A stretch of DNA of 64,000 nucleotides from Micromonospora olivasterospora (GTDB lineage: Bacteria > Actinomycetota > Actinomycetes > Mycobacteriales > Micromonosporaceae): the NCBI RefSeq assembly GCF_007830265.1, contig NZ_VLKE01000001.1, forward strand, positions 1,302,001 to 1,366,000. The letters run 5' to 3'. Both the position numbers and the translations under genes were made by a program. Under the pieces are notes generated by a model that worked only from the letters and a program-made list of their open reading frames with translations, ran no database searches and was not told the DNA's origin. Positions 8,629-16,830 of this stretch are shown here, piece by piece. Within the stretch, counting starts at the first letter, position 1. Every line of letters begins with the position of its first letter.

Positions 8629-9674
8629 CCCCGGGCCGACGAGCCCTGGGCCCCGACCGGGTCACCGGGCGGCACCCCACCCGGGCGGGCCGAGGCCACC
8701 CTTTGCGCGAGCCGCCCTCGGGCGGCGATCGACCCCATGTCGCCGACATGGCGCCTTCCGACCCGCCCGGACCCCGCCATGTCGCCGACTTGGCGCCTTC
8801 CCCAACCCGCCCGGACCCCGCCATGTCGCCGACATAGACCACCCACCACTCCCCGGCCGGCCTCTCCTGGCACCGAATCGGCCCGGGCTGCCGCTCGGGC
8901 GTCCGGCATGCCTGAGACCCTCGGGCCGTCGGCCTCGCTCCTCGTCGGCTGGGGCGTGGTGGTCCCCGCCATGTCGCCGACATGGCGCCTTCCGACCCGC
9001 CCGGACCCCGCCATGTCGCCGACTTGGCGCTTTCCCCAACCCGCCCGGACCCCGCCATGTCGCCGACATGGACCACCCACCACTCCCCGGCCGGCCTCTC
9101 CGGGCACCGGATCGGCCCGGGCTGCCGCTCGGGCGTCCAGGATGTCTGAGACCCTCGGGCCGTCGGCCTCGCTCCGCGTCGGCCGGGGCGTTGGTGGTCC
9201 CCGCCATGTCGCCGACATGGCGCCTTCCGACCCGCCCGGACCCCGCCATGTCGGCGACATGGCGCTTCCCCGACCCGCCTGGCGTGGTTGAGCCCGTGTG
9301 GACGGTGGGCGACTGCCGTCCGACGTGGGAGCGCTTACAGCGCAACCGCTCGATCAAGTGATCCGCTAGCCCGAGCCGGACGCCGGGTACGAGCAGGGCG
9401 CGCCGCGGGCACCGGTGACGAAGCGACATGACCGACGCGCGCGGGGGCGCCAGCTCGAAGACGCGACAAAGGGGCACGGCCCGGCCTGAACCCAACCGCG
9501 CCGAGACCAACCGACAGGGACGAGACGTGAAAGGCCTTAGCACCCCAACAACCCCAAGGCCGCATAGACTCTTAAACGCGAATCTTTCCCCTGATAAGCC
9601 GCGAAACGGTCTAACGTCTCTCGTAGCTCGACTGACGTCGGGCTCAGGACAACAGGGATGGAGTGACGCAGGTC
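8629..9674. other. Long intergenic region carrying a palindrome-rich tandem repeat
   Basis: About 1 kb without a credible gene. The first half (8737-9285) is the tandem repeat described separately. The second half (about 9290-9674) is less G+C-rich than the surroundings, with patches such as TAGACTCTTAAACGCGAATC near 9566 that could be a promoter for the surface-protein gene at 9675. Open frames here on both strands result from the repeat and have no ribosome-binding site. Confidence 0.6.
8737..9285. repeat. 234/235-bp tandem repeat built of ATGTCGCCGACAT palindrome boxes
   Basis: Two full units (starting 8737 and 8971) and a partial third (9206). Each unit begins with boxes ATGTCGCCGACAT spaced 42 then 44 bases apart (8737/8779/8823; 8971/9013/9057; 9206/9248). 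The middle box reads ATGTCGCCGACTT in two units, and 9248 is ATGTCGGCGACAT. Unit-to-unit identity is high by eye. Pairs of the same box about 41-42 bases apart occur in other intergenic sites of this window (26465-26519, 43045-43099, 53922-53975). Confidence 0.9.
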
Positions 9675-10685
9675 ATGGCTAACAAGAAGCTCGGGAGAGT
9701 CGTTGCGGGTGCCGCCCTCGGCGGTGCGTCCCTGCTGGTGTTCACGCCGGGGATCGCGTTCGCGGACGGCGGCCACCACGACGGCGACGAGGGCAAGGTC
9801 TTCGCCAAGCCCCACGTGGTCCGGGCCGGCGAGGAGGTCAAGCTGCTGGAGATCTGCAAGGAGCCGCAGAAGGACGCCTTCGTCTGGTCCAAGGTCACCG
9901 GCAAGGTCAAGTTGCACAAGGTCGACAAGGACAGGGACGAGCACGGCAAGGGCAAGCACGAAGAGGGCAAGGGCGAAGAGGGCAAGCCCGGCGGCTGGGG
10001 CGGTGGCGCCGCCGACGAGGACTGGGGCGGCTTCGAGCAGGGCCAGAAGCCCGAGGACGAGAAGGGCTTCAAGGGCAAGGAAGAGGACAAGCGCAAGGAC
10101 GACGAGAAGCGCAAGGACGAGGACAAGGGCAAGGACGAGCACAAGGGCAAGGACGAGGGCAAGGGCAAGGACGAGGACAAGGGCCGCCACGAGGACGACA
10201 AGTGGGGCACGGACGACAACTCGACGTGGGGCAAGGACGACGACAAGAGCCGCCACGACGAGGACATGCGCAAGGACGAGGACAAGGGCAAGGACGAGGA
10301 CAAGGGCCACCACGAGGACGACAAGTGGGGCACGGACGACAACTCGACGTGGGGCAAGGACGACGACAAGAGCCGCCACGACGAGGACATGCGCAAGGGC
10401 AAGGGCAAGGACGACGACTGGGAGCACGGCCGGGACTTCGTCTACCTCGGCGAGGCCACGGTCGACAAGGACGCCCGTCCGGGTCGCTACGAGCTGCACG
10501 GCTCCTGCGGCGAGGGTGAGCTCGTGGTCCTGCCGAAGGGCCACGTCGACGGCGGTGACGGCGGCATGACCACCACCAGCACCGACCGCACCCTGGCCAC
10601 GGCCGGGGCCGGCATGCTGGGCGCCTCGGCGCTCGGCGGGATCGTGCTGCTGCGGCGGCGGCGGACCAATGGGTCCCTGGCCTGA
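9675..10685 (+). CDS. Secreted, membrane/wall-anchored protein with Lys-Asp/Glu repeats; probable sortase partner
   Basis: 336 residues. Signal peptide MANKKLGRVVAGAALGGASLLVFTPGIAFA, cleavage likely after AFA. An N-terminal domain (about 35-85, VFAKPHVVRAGEEVKLLEICKEP) is followed by about 200 residues of KDEDKGKDE-type repeat, including two exact 41-residue units, then a short domain (DFVYLGEATVDKDARPGRYELHGSCGEGELVVLPKG) resembling the C-terminus of small sortase-linked actinobacterial proteins. The C-terminus is TDRTLATAGAGMLGASALGGIVLLRRRR: hydrophobic stretch and Arg tail like a cell-wall sorting signal, but no LPXTG; LATAG is the nearest sequence. ATG 9675 is used; GTG 9663 is possible. 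The sortase gene overlaps its 3' end. Confidence 0.78.
   Translation: MANKKLGRVVAGAALGGASLLVFTPGIAFADGGHHDGDEGKVFAKPHVVRAGEEVKLLEICKEPQKDAFVWSKVTGKVKLHKVDKDRDEHGKGKHEEGKGEEGKPGGWGGGAADEDWGGFEQGQKPEDEKGFKGKEEDKRKDDEKRKDEDKGKDEHKGKDEGKGKDEDKGRHEDDKWGTDDNSTWGKDDDKSRHDEDMRKDEDKGKDEDKGHHEDDKWGTDDNSTWGKDDDKSRHDEDMRKGKGKDDDWEHGRDFVYLGEATVDKDARPGRYELHGSCGEGELVVLPKGHVDGGDGGMTTTSTDRTLATAGAGMLGASALGGIVLLRRRRTNGSLA
10188..10402 (+). repeat. 123-bp tandem duplication inside the charged-repeat gene
   Basis: A 41-codon unit starting HEDDKWGTDDNSTWGKDDDK is present twice (second copy truncated) with almost no base differences, showing a recent in-frame expansion of the Asp/Lys-rich stalk. Confidence 0.85.
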
Positions 10686-11406
10686 CGCGACGGCGACACC
10701 GGCCGGCGGCCGTCATGGGAGACCGTGGCGCGCCGCCGGCGCGGCCGTCGTCATCGTGCTCGGGATGGTCGGGGCGGGACTGCTCGGGGCCTCGCACCGG
10801 ACCGCCCCGCCCGTACGGCCGCCGCAGCCACTGGCCCAGGCAAGCCCCGACGTTCCCGGCCCGACGGGGAGCTTCCGGGAACAGCAGCAGCCCGCCGAGG
10901 GCACGGGCGGCCCGGCCGACGCCAGCAGGTCGGCCGCTCCGAGCCTGGACCGGGCCACGCCCACCACCATCTCGATCCCGCGGATCGGGGTACGGGCGCA
11001 GCTCATGACCCTGGGGACGAACCCGGACGGCACCGTCCAGGTTCCCCCGCTCGACCAGGCGCAGAAGGCCGGATGGTACTCCCCGGGGCCGAGCCCGGGC
11101 GAGATCGGCAACGCGGTGATCGTCGGGCACGTGGACTCGGCCAAGATCGGCGGTCCGGCGGTCTTCTTCGAGCTGGGCGCCCTACGGCCCGGCGACGTCA
11201 TCACGGTGTCCCGAGCCGACGGCCGGCAGGTCTCCTTCACCGTCGACAGCGTGAAGTCGTACCCGAAGACCAACTTTCCCAGTGAGGTCGTCTACGGCCC
11301 CAACGACCAGGCCGGCCTGCGGGTCGTGACCTGCGGAGGCCAGTTCGACCAGAACGCGGGCAGCTACCTCAACAACGTGATCGTCTTCGCGACGATGACA
11401 AGCTGA
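10669..11406 (+). CDS. Class F-like sortase domain protein
   Basis: 245 residues. A TM signal anchor (AAGAAVVIVLGMVGAGLLGA, about 23-42), a Pro-rich linker, then a sortase beta-barrel from about 95: ISIPRIGVRAQLMTLG, AGWYSPGPSPGEIGNAVIVGHVDS (catalytic His in GHVDS), and LRVVTCGGQFD (catalytic Cys in TC). ATG 10669 overlaps the preceding gene by 17 bases, so the surface protein is the likely client. Odd: the segment after the Cys (QFDQNAGSYLNNVIVFATMTS) contains no Arg, although sortases normally use an Arg a few residues after the Cys. Either another Arg serves or activity is reduced. Confidence 0.85.
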   Translation: MGPWPDATATPAGGRHGRPWRAAGAAVVIVLGMVGAGLLGASHRTAPPVRPPQPLAQASPDVPGPTGSFREQQQPAEGTGGPADASRSAAPSLDRATPTTISIPRIGVRAQLMTLGTNPDGTVQVPPLDQAQKAGWYSPGPSPGEIGNAVIVGHVDSAKIGGPAVFFELGALRPGDVITVSRADGRQVSFTVDSVKSYPKTNFPSEVVYGPNDQAGLRVVTCGGQFDQNAGSYLNNVIVFATMTS

Positions 11407-11415
11407 CGCCGGGGC

Positions 11416-11454
11416 GCGCCACGGCCGGTCGGGGTCGCCGGCCGGCCGTGGCGC
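11416..11454. terminator. Bidirectional terminator hairpin
   Basis: Perfect 13-bp stem GCGCCACGGCCGG (11416-11428) / CCGGCCGTGGCGC (11442-11454) with a 13-base loop, between the convergent sortase and glutamate dehydrogenase genes. The right arm is partly repeated just downstream (about 11468-11486). Confidence 0.75.
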
Positions 11455-11493
11455 CTGCGCGCCCCGGCCGGCCGTGGCGCCTGCGCGCGCCGG

Positions 11494-14400
11494 TCAGGCC
11501 GCCGAGGTCCGCACCAGGGTACGGATCTGGCGCAGCAGCACCGACAGGGCGGCGAGGTCCGTCCGCGACTCGTCGAACTCCCCCATCGCCCGGCGGGTGC
11601 GGTGGACGGAGGTGGCGTTCGACTGCTCCCACTGCTGCACCCGCTCCTGCGGCGGCAGGTCGTCGGGCGTGGAGCCGAGAACCTCCGCGGTGAGCGCGGC
11701 CAGCGCGGCGTACAGGTCGTAGCGCAACGCCATCCGGGCCAGCGTCTGCCAGCGGTCCTCCCGCGGCAGCAGGGAGATCTTCGACAGCAGCGCGTCGACC
11801 CGGAACAGGTCGGAGAGCACGAAGTAGACCGACGCCACCTCGCCCACGTCCCGTCCGGTGGCGGCCGCCGTCTCCACCACGTCGAGCAGGCCGAAGCTGT
11901 ACATCAGCCGGGTCGCCTGCTCGGCCAGCCCGCGCGGCAGGCCTTTGGCGGTCATCGCGTCCATGTGAGCCACGATGGCCTCGCGCTCGCTGCCGACGAA
12001 GAGGTGCTCCAGGTCGGGCAGGAGCCGGGCCACCCCGCCGCGCAGCCGGGCGATCTCGGCCGGCACGTCGATCGGCGAGCGCCGGTTGGTCACCAGCCAG
12101 CGCACCGCCCGGTCCAGCAGTCGCCGGGTGTCCAGGTAGACGTTGGTCTGGAGCTCCGGCGCCACCTTGTTGTCCAGCGCCTCGACCGCGTCCCACAGCT
12201 CGCCCAGCCCGAACACCTCACGGACCACGACGTACGCGCGCAGCACGTCCGCCGCGGACGCCGCGGTCTCCTCGACCACCCGGAAGACGAACGTGATGCC
12301 GCCCCGGTTGATCGCCTCGTTGACCAGGACCGTGGTGACGATGTCGCGGCGCAGCCGGTGCCGGCCCATCCGGTCGGCGAACCGCTCCCGCATCGGCGTC
12401 GGGAAGTAGTTGACCAGGACGTCGGTCGTCCACTCGTCGTCCGCGAGCCCCTCGGCCAGGATCTCGCGCTCCAGCACGATCTTGGTGTACGCGAGCAGCA
12501 CCGCGAACTCCGGCGCGGTCAGCCCGGACTCCGTGCGCACCGCCAGCTCCTCGTCGGGCGGCAGCGCCTCCAGCGCCCGGTCCAGCGCGCCCGAGCGCTC
12601 CAGTTCGGTGATCATCCGGCGGTGCACGGGGAGCAGCGAGGCGGCCTGGGCCTGCGAGTTGTTGATCGCCCGGGCCTGGTCGTAGTTGTCCCGCAGCACC
12701 AGCTCGGCGACCTCGTCGGTCATCTCGGCGAGCAGCTCGTCGCGCTGGGGCACGCTGAGCACCCCGTCGGCGACCGCCGTGTTGAGCAGGATCTTGATGT
12801 TCACCTCGTGGTCGGAGCAGTCCACCCCGGCCGCGTTGTCGATGAAGTCGGTGTAGATCCGCCCGCCCGCCTGGGCGTACTCGATCCGGCCGAGCTGGGT
12901 GCAGCCGAGGTTGCCGCCCTCGCCGACCACCCGGCAGCGCAGGCTCCTGCCGTCCACCCGGATCGCGTCGTTGGACTTGTCGCCCACCTCGGCGTTGGTC
13001 TGGCTGGACGCCTTGACGTACGTGCCGATGCCACCGTTCCAGAACAGGTCGACCGGCGCGGTCAGGATGGCACGCATCAGCTCCTGCGGCGACAACTGGC
13101 TCACGTCGTCGGCCAGCCCGAGCGCGGCGCGGACCTGCGGCGAGATCGGCACGGACTTCGCCGTCCGCGGGTACACCCCGCCGCCGGCCGAGATCAGCTC
13201 CCGGTTGTAGTCCTCCCACGACGACCGGGGCAGCTCGAACAGCCGCCGCCGCTCGGCGTACGAGGTGGCCGCGTCCGGGTCCGGGTCCAGGAAGATGTGC
13301 CGGTGGTCGAACGCGGCCACCAGCCGGATGTGCTCGCTGAGCAGCATCCCGTTGCCGAACACGTCGCCGGACATGTCGCCGACGCCGACCACCGTGAAGT
13401 CCTGGGTCTGGGTGTCGTGCCCCAGCTCCCGGAAGTGCCGCTTCACCGACTCCCAGGCGCCCCGGGCGGTGATGCCCATCTTCTTGTGGTCGTAGCCGGC
13501 CGACCCGCCGGAGGCGAACGCGTCGCCGAGCCAGAAGGTGTGCCCGGCGGAGATCTCGTTGGCGATGTCGGAGAAGGTCGCCGTGCCCTTGTCGGCAGCC
13601 ACCACCAGGTAGGGGTCGTCGCCGTCGTGGCGGACCACGTCGTCCGGCGGCACGATCTCACCGGCGACGATGTTGTCGGTGATGTCGAGCATCGCCCCGA
13701 CGAACTCCTTGTAGCAGGCGACCGCCTCGTCCCGGTCCCCCGGCTTCTGCTTGAGCACGAAGCCGCCCTTGGCGCCCACCGGCACGATCACCGCGTTCTT
13801 CACCATCTGCGCCTTGACCAGGCCGAGCACCTCGGTCCGGAAGTCCTCCCGCCGGTCGGACCAGCGCAGCCCGCCGCGGGCCACCGGGCCGTACCGCAGG
13901 TGCACGCCCTCGAACCGCGGCGAGTACACGAAGATCTCGAACTTCGGCCGGGGAGCCGGCAGGTCCGGGATGGCCTGCGGGTCCAGCTTGAACGCCACGT
14001 ACGCCTTCGGGCGGCCGCCGGCCGGCTTCTGGTAGAAGCTGGTGCGCAGCGTGGCCTGGATCAACGTCAGGTACGAGCGCAGGATCCGGTCCTGGTCGAG
14101 GCTGGCCACGTCGTCCAGCGCCGCGCCGATCTCCCCCACCAGCTCGCCGCTGCGCTCCTGGCGCTGCCCGGTGGTCAGGTCGCCGGGCTCGAAGCGGGTC
14201 TCGAACAGCTCCACCAGCAGCTCCGCGATCCGCGGGTACGTGATGAAGGTCTGCTCCATGTACTCCTGGGAGAAGATCGTCCCGGTCTGGCGCAGGTACT
14301 TCGCGTACGCCCGCAGCACCACGACCTGCCGCCAGGTGAGCCCGGCGCGCAGCACCAGCTCGTTGAAGCCGTCGACCTCGGCCTCGCCCCGCCAGGCCGC

Positions 14401-16542
14401 CGCGAACGCGTTCTCCACGTGCGGGCGCACCTCAACCAGGTCCTGGTGGACCTCCGGCAGCCGCAGCCCGAAGTCGTACAGCCAGATCCGGCCGTCGACG
14501 CGTTCCACCTCGTACGGGTGCTCGTCGACGACCCGGACGCCGAGGGAGTGCAGCACCGGCAGCACGGCCGACAGCATCATCGGCTCGCCGTACCGGTAGA
14601 CCTTGAACCGCACGTCCATGGCCTCGGCGGGCTCCGCGGGGCCGTCGGTGCGCGGCCCCGACTGCTTGCGGAACAGGTGCATCTCGAGCTGGCCGGGCTC
14701 CTCCAGCAACTCCAGCTTGGCCAGGTCCTTCATCGCCTCGTACGGCGTGTGCCCGTCCTTGTAGCCCTCCGGGAACGCGTCGGCGTACCGGCGGAACAGG
14801 TGCTTGGCCTGCTCGTCGCCGAGCTTGCGCTCCAGCACCAGCCGGTAGTCGTCGTCCCAGAGCCGGGTCGCGTCGGCCAACTCCTCGGCGAGCAGATCGG
14901 CGTCGATCTCGCCCGGCGGGTTGGTCGGGTCGGTGCGGACGATGAAGTGCACCCGGGCGAGCATCGACTCGGTCACCCGCGTCGTGTAGTCCACCCCGAG
15001 GCCGTTCAGCTCGCGCAGCAGGATGTCCTGCATGCGCAGCCGGTTCTGGGTGGTGAACCGGTCGCGGGGCAGGTAGATGAGGCAGGAGATGAACCGCCCG
15101 TACGCGTCCCGGCGCAGGAAGACGCGCAACTGCCGGCGGCCGGCCATGCGCAGCACGCCGGTCGCCGCGTGGTACAGGTCCTCGGTCTTGATCTGGAACA
15201 GCTCGTCGCGCGGGTAGGTCTCCAGGATCTGCAGCAGGTCCTTGCCCGAGTGGCTGCGCTGGCTCAGGCCCGAGCGGTCCAGCACCTCGGCGACCTTGCG
15301 ACGCACCACCGGCAGCTCCCGCACGCTGGTGCGGTACGCGGCGGTGGAGAACAGCCCGAGGAAGCGCCGCTCGCCGACCACCTCGCCGGCGTCGTCGAAG
15401 ATCTTGAAGCCGATGTAGTCCAGGTACGCCGACCGGTGCACCGTCGCCCGCGAGTTGGCCTTGGTGATGATCAGCAGCCGCTTCTCCATCACCTTCTCGT
15501 GCGCCTCGGGCGTCATCGACGCCAGCGACCGCGCCTCCGGCGAGTCCGAGCGCAGGATGCCCAGCCCCGTGCCCAGCATGGCCTCCAGCGCCGGACCGGC
15601 GTCGCCGGGGGCGTCGACCAGCCGGTACTCCCGGTACCCGAGGAACGTGAAGTGATCATGAGCGAGCCAGCGGAGCAGCTCGACCGAGTCCGTGATGTCC
15701 TTCTCCGGCACCGGCGGGCGGCTGTCCGACGTACGGGCCGCCGCCAGCTCGTCCGCGAGCGCCAGGGCGCGCTGGCGCATCTTCGGCCAGTCCTCGACGG
15801 CCTCCCGGACATCGGTGAGCACCCGCTGCAGCTCACGGCGCAGCCGCTCCCGGTCGCCGGCGTCGCGCACCGGGTCGATCTCGATGCGCATCCAGCTCTC
15901 GACGATGTCCCCGTCGATCGCGTCGTCGGGTTCGGTGTCCGCCGAGACCTCGGTCAGCCGGCCCAGCGGCTCGCGGCGCACCACCATCAGCGGGTGGACC
16001 AGCAGGTGCACGTCGAGGTGATGGGAGTTGAGCAGGGCGGTCACCGAGTCGACCAGGAACGGCATGTCGTCGGTGACGATCTCGACCACCGTGTGGTGCT
16101 GGTCGGCGTCCGGCTCGTGGATGCGTAGCTTCAACTCGCCCGGCACCCGCTGCTGGGCCAGGTCCCGGTGCGCCCGGGCCGCCTCCAGCATCTCCTCGGC
16201 CGTGAACCCGATCAGCTCCTCGTCCGGGGCGAACCGCCAGAACCGGCTGACCAGCGTCGCCGCGTCGTGGTCGTCGCCGGTCAGCGCGACGGCCTGGGCG
16301 ATCAGCCGTTCCGCGTTCGGGACCGGCTCGTCGAGCTCGGCGTCCTCCACGTCGCCGGCCAACGCCTCCGCGGGGAGGCCGAGATCGTAGATGGTGTCCA
16401 TGCTCGAACCGGTCATCCCGGTCGTGCCGGTGTCGAGACGGCCGAAACCGTCCCCGTCGGTCGCCGTGTCGAAGCTGTCGTCCCGGCTGGTGTCAACCTG
16501 CCGGAGGTCGGGTTCCGGTTTGATCGCCGGACGCCGGTCCAT
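11494..16542 (-). CDS. gdh: NAD-specific glutamate dehydrogenase, large (180-kDa) class
   Basis: 1,682 residues. Large-class NAD-GDH oxidises glutamate to 2-oxoglutarate and ammonia in the cytoplasm. The N-terminal half holds ACT-like regulatory segments (about 90-600); the catalytic core lies at about 850-1250, with GGLRWSDRREDFRTEVLGLVKAQMVKNAVIVPVGAKGGF (substrate Lys region near 915) and VVGVGDMSGDVFGNGML (NAD-binding Gly-rich loop near 1050-1065). The C-terminal 400 residues are the family-specific helical domain. ATG 16542 is chosen because GAGGGGA (16552-16558) is optimally spaced nine bases upstream; GTG 16551 abuts that site and cannot be used. A perfect palindrome lies directly upstream of the ribosome-binding site. 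Full length, no sign of damage. Confidence 0.95.
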   Translation of the reverse strand: MDRRPAIKPEPDLRQVDTSRDDSFDTATDGDGFGRLDTGTTGMTGSSMDTIYDLGLPAEALAGDVEDAELDEPVPNAERLIAQAVALTGDDHDAATLVSRFWRFAPDEELIGFTAEEMLEAARAHRDLAQQRVPGELKLRIHEPDADQHHTVVEIVTDDMPFLVDSVTALLNSHHLDVHLLVHPLMVVRREPLGRLTEVSADTEPDDAIDGDIVESWMRIEIDPVRDAGDRERLRRELQRVLTDVREAVEDWPKMRQRALALADELAAARTSDSRPPVPEKDITDSVELLRWLAHDHFTFLGYREYRLVDAPGDAGPALEAMLGTGLGILRSDSPEARSLASMTPEAHEKVMEKRLLIITKANSRATVHRSAYLDYIGFKIFDDAGEVVGERRFLGLFSTAAYRTSVRELPVVRRKVAEVLDRSGLSQRSHSGKDLLQILETYPRDELFQIKTEDLYHAATGVLRMAGRRQLRVFLRRDAYGRFISCLIYLPRDRFTTQNRLRMQDILLRELNGLGVDYTTRVTESMLARVHFIVRTDPTNPPGEIDADLLAEELADATRLWDDDYRLVLERKLGDEQAKHLFRRYADAFPEGYKDGHTPYEAMKDLAKLELLEEPGQLEMHLFRKQSGPRTDGPAEPAEAMDVRFKVYRYGEPMMLSAVLPVLHSLGVRVVDEHPYEVERVDGRIWLYDFGLRLPEVHQDLVEVRPHVENAFAAAWRGEAEVDGFNELVLRAGLTWRQVVVLRAYAKYLRQTGTIFSQEYMEQTFITYPRIAELLVELFETRFEPGDLTTGQRQERSGELVGEIGAALDDVASLDQDRILRSYLTLIQATLRTSFYQKPAGGRPKAYVAFKLDPQAIPDLPAPRPKFEIFVYSPRFEGVHLRYGPVARGGLRWSDRREDFRTEVLGLVKAQMVKNAVIVPVGAKGGFVLKQKPGDRDEAVACYKEFVGAMLDITDNIVAGEIVPPDDVVRHDGDDPYLVVAADKGTATFSDIANEISAGHTFWLGDAFASGGSAGYDHKKMGITARGAWESVKRHFRELGHDTQTQDFTVVGVGDMSGDVFGNGMLLSEHIRLVAAFDHRHIFLDPDPDAATSYAERRRLFELPRSSWEDYNRELISAGGGVYPRTAKSVPISPQVRAALGLADDVSQLSPQELMRAILTAPVDLFWNGGIGTYVKASSQTNAEVGDKSNDAIRVDGRSLRCRVVGEGGNLGCTQLGRIEYAQAGGRIYTDFIDNAAGVDCSDHEVNIKILLNTAVADGVLSVPQRDELLAEMTDEVAELVLRDNYDQARAINNSQAQAASLLPVHRRMITELERSGALDRALEALPPDEELAVRTESGLTAPEFAVLLAYTKIVLEREILAEGLADDEWTTDVLVNYFPTPMRERFADRMGRHRLRRDIVTTVLVNEAINRGGITFVFRVVEETAASAADVLRAYVVVREVFGLGELWDAVEALDNKVAPELQTNVYLDTRRLLDRAVRWLVTNRRSPIDVPAEIARLRGGVARLLPDLEHLFVGSEREAIVAHMDAMTAKGLPRGLAEQATRLMYSFGLLDVVETAAATGRDVGEVASVYFVLSDLFRVDALLSKISLLPREDRWQTLARMALRYDLYAALAALTAEVLGSTPDDLPPQERVQQWEQSNATSVHRTRRAMGEFDESRTDLAALSVLLRQIRTLVRTSAA

Positions 16543-16558
16543 CGGTGCCACTCCCCTC

Positions 16559-16578
16559 GACCCACAGCGTTGTGGGTC
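16559..16578. promoter_or_regulatory. Perfect inverted repeat abutting the gdh ribosome-binding site
   Basis: GACCCACAgcgtTGTGGGTC: 8-bp arms, 4-base centre, ending one base from the gdh Shine-Dalgarno sequence at 16552-16558. Could be a repressor operator or an mRNA hairpin that modulates ribosome access. Confidence 0.5.
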
Positions 16579-16830
16579 ACTCTGCCGCCCAACCTTAGGC
16601 CCCCGATCATGATCATTATTCGGCGGACCACTGGCCGGACGTACGGGCTCCTACTCTGGTCCTTTCACCCGTTGCGGGTACGAGGTTGGCCGCATGCTGA
16701 GTACCCCTCGGGATGTTCGTCACACCGCCGAGCAAGCGGTCTTCCCGCACGTCGGCGGCCAGGCGGGACAGTGCGCCGGGCGTCGCCGTACTACGGTGAC
16801 GGGCAGTCCGAGATCCGGAAGGACCGCCGC

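Noticed and set aside
8737..9285. Possible CRISPR-like array
   Set aside because: Units are 234 bp and nearly identical throughout; no unique spacers, no cas genes. It is a tandem repeat.
11602..16128. 1,508-residue plus-strand open frame across gdh
   Set aside because: Shadow of NAD-GDH, whose motifs are complete on the minus strand; no start with ribosome-binding site or domain.
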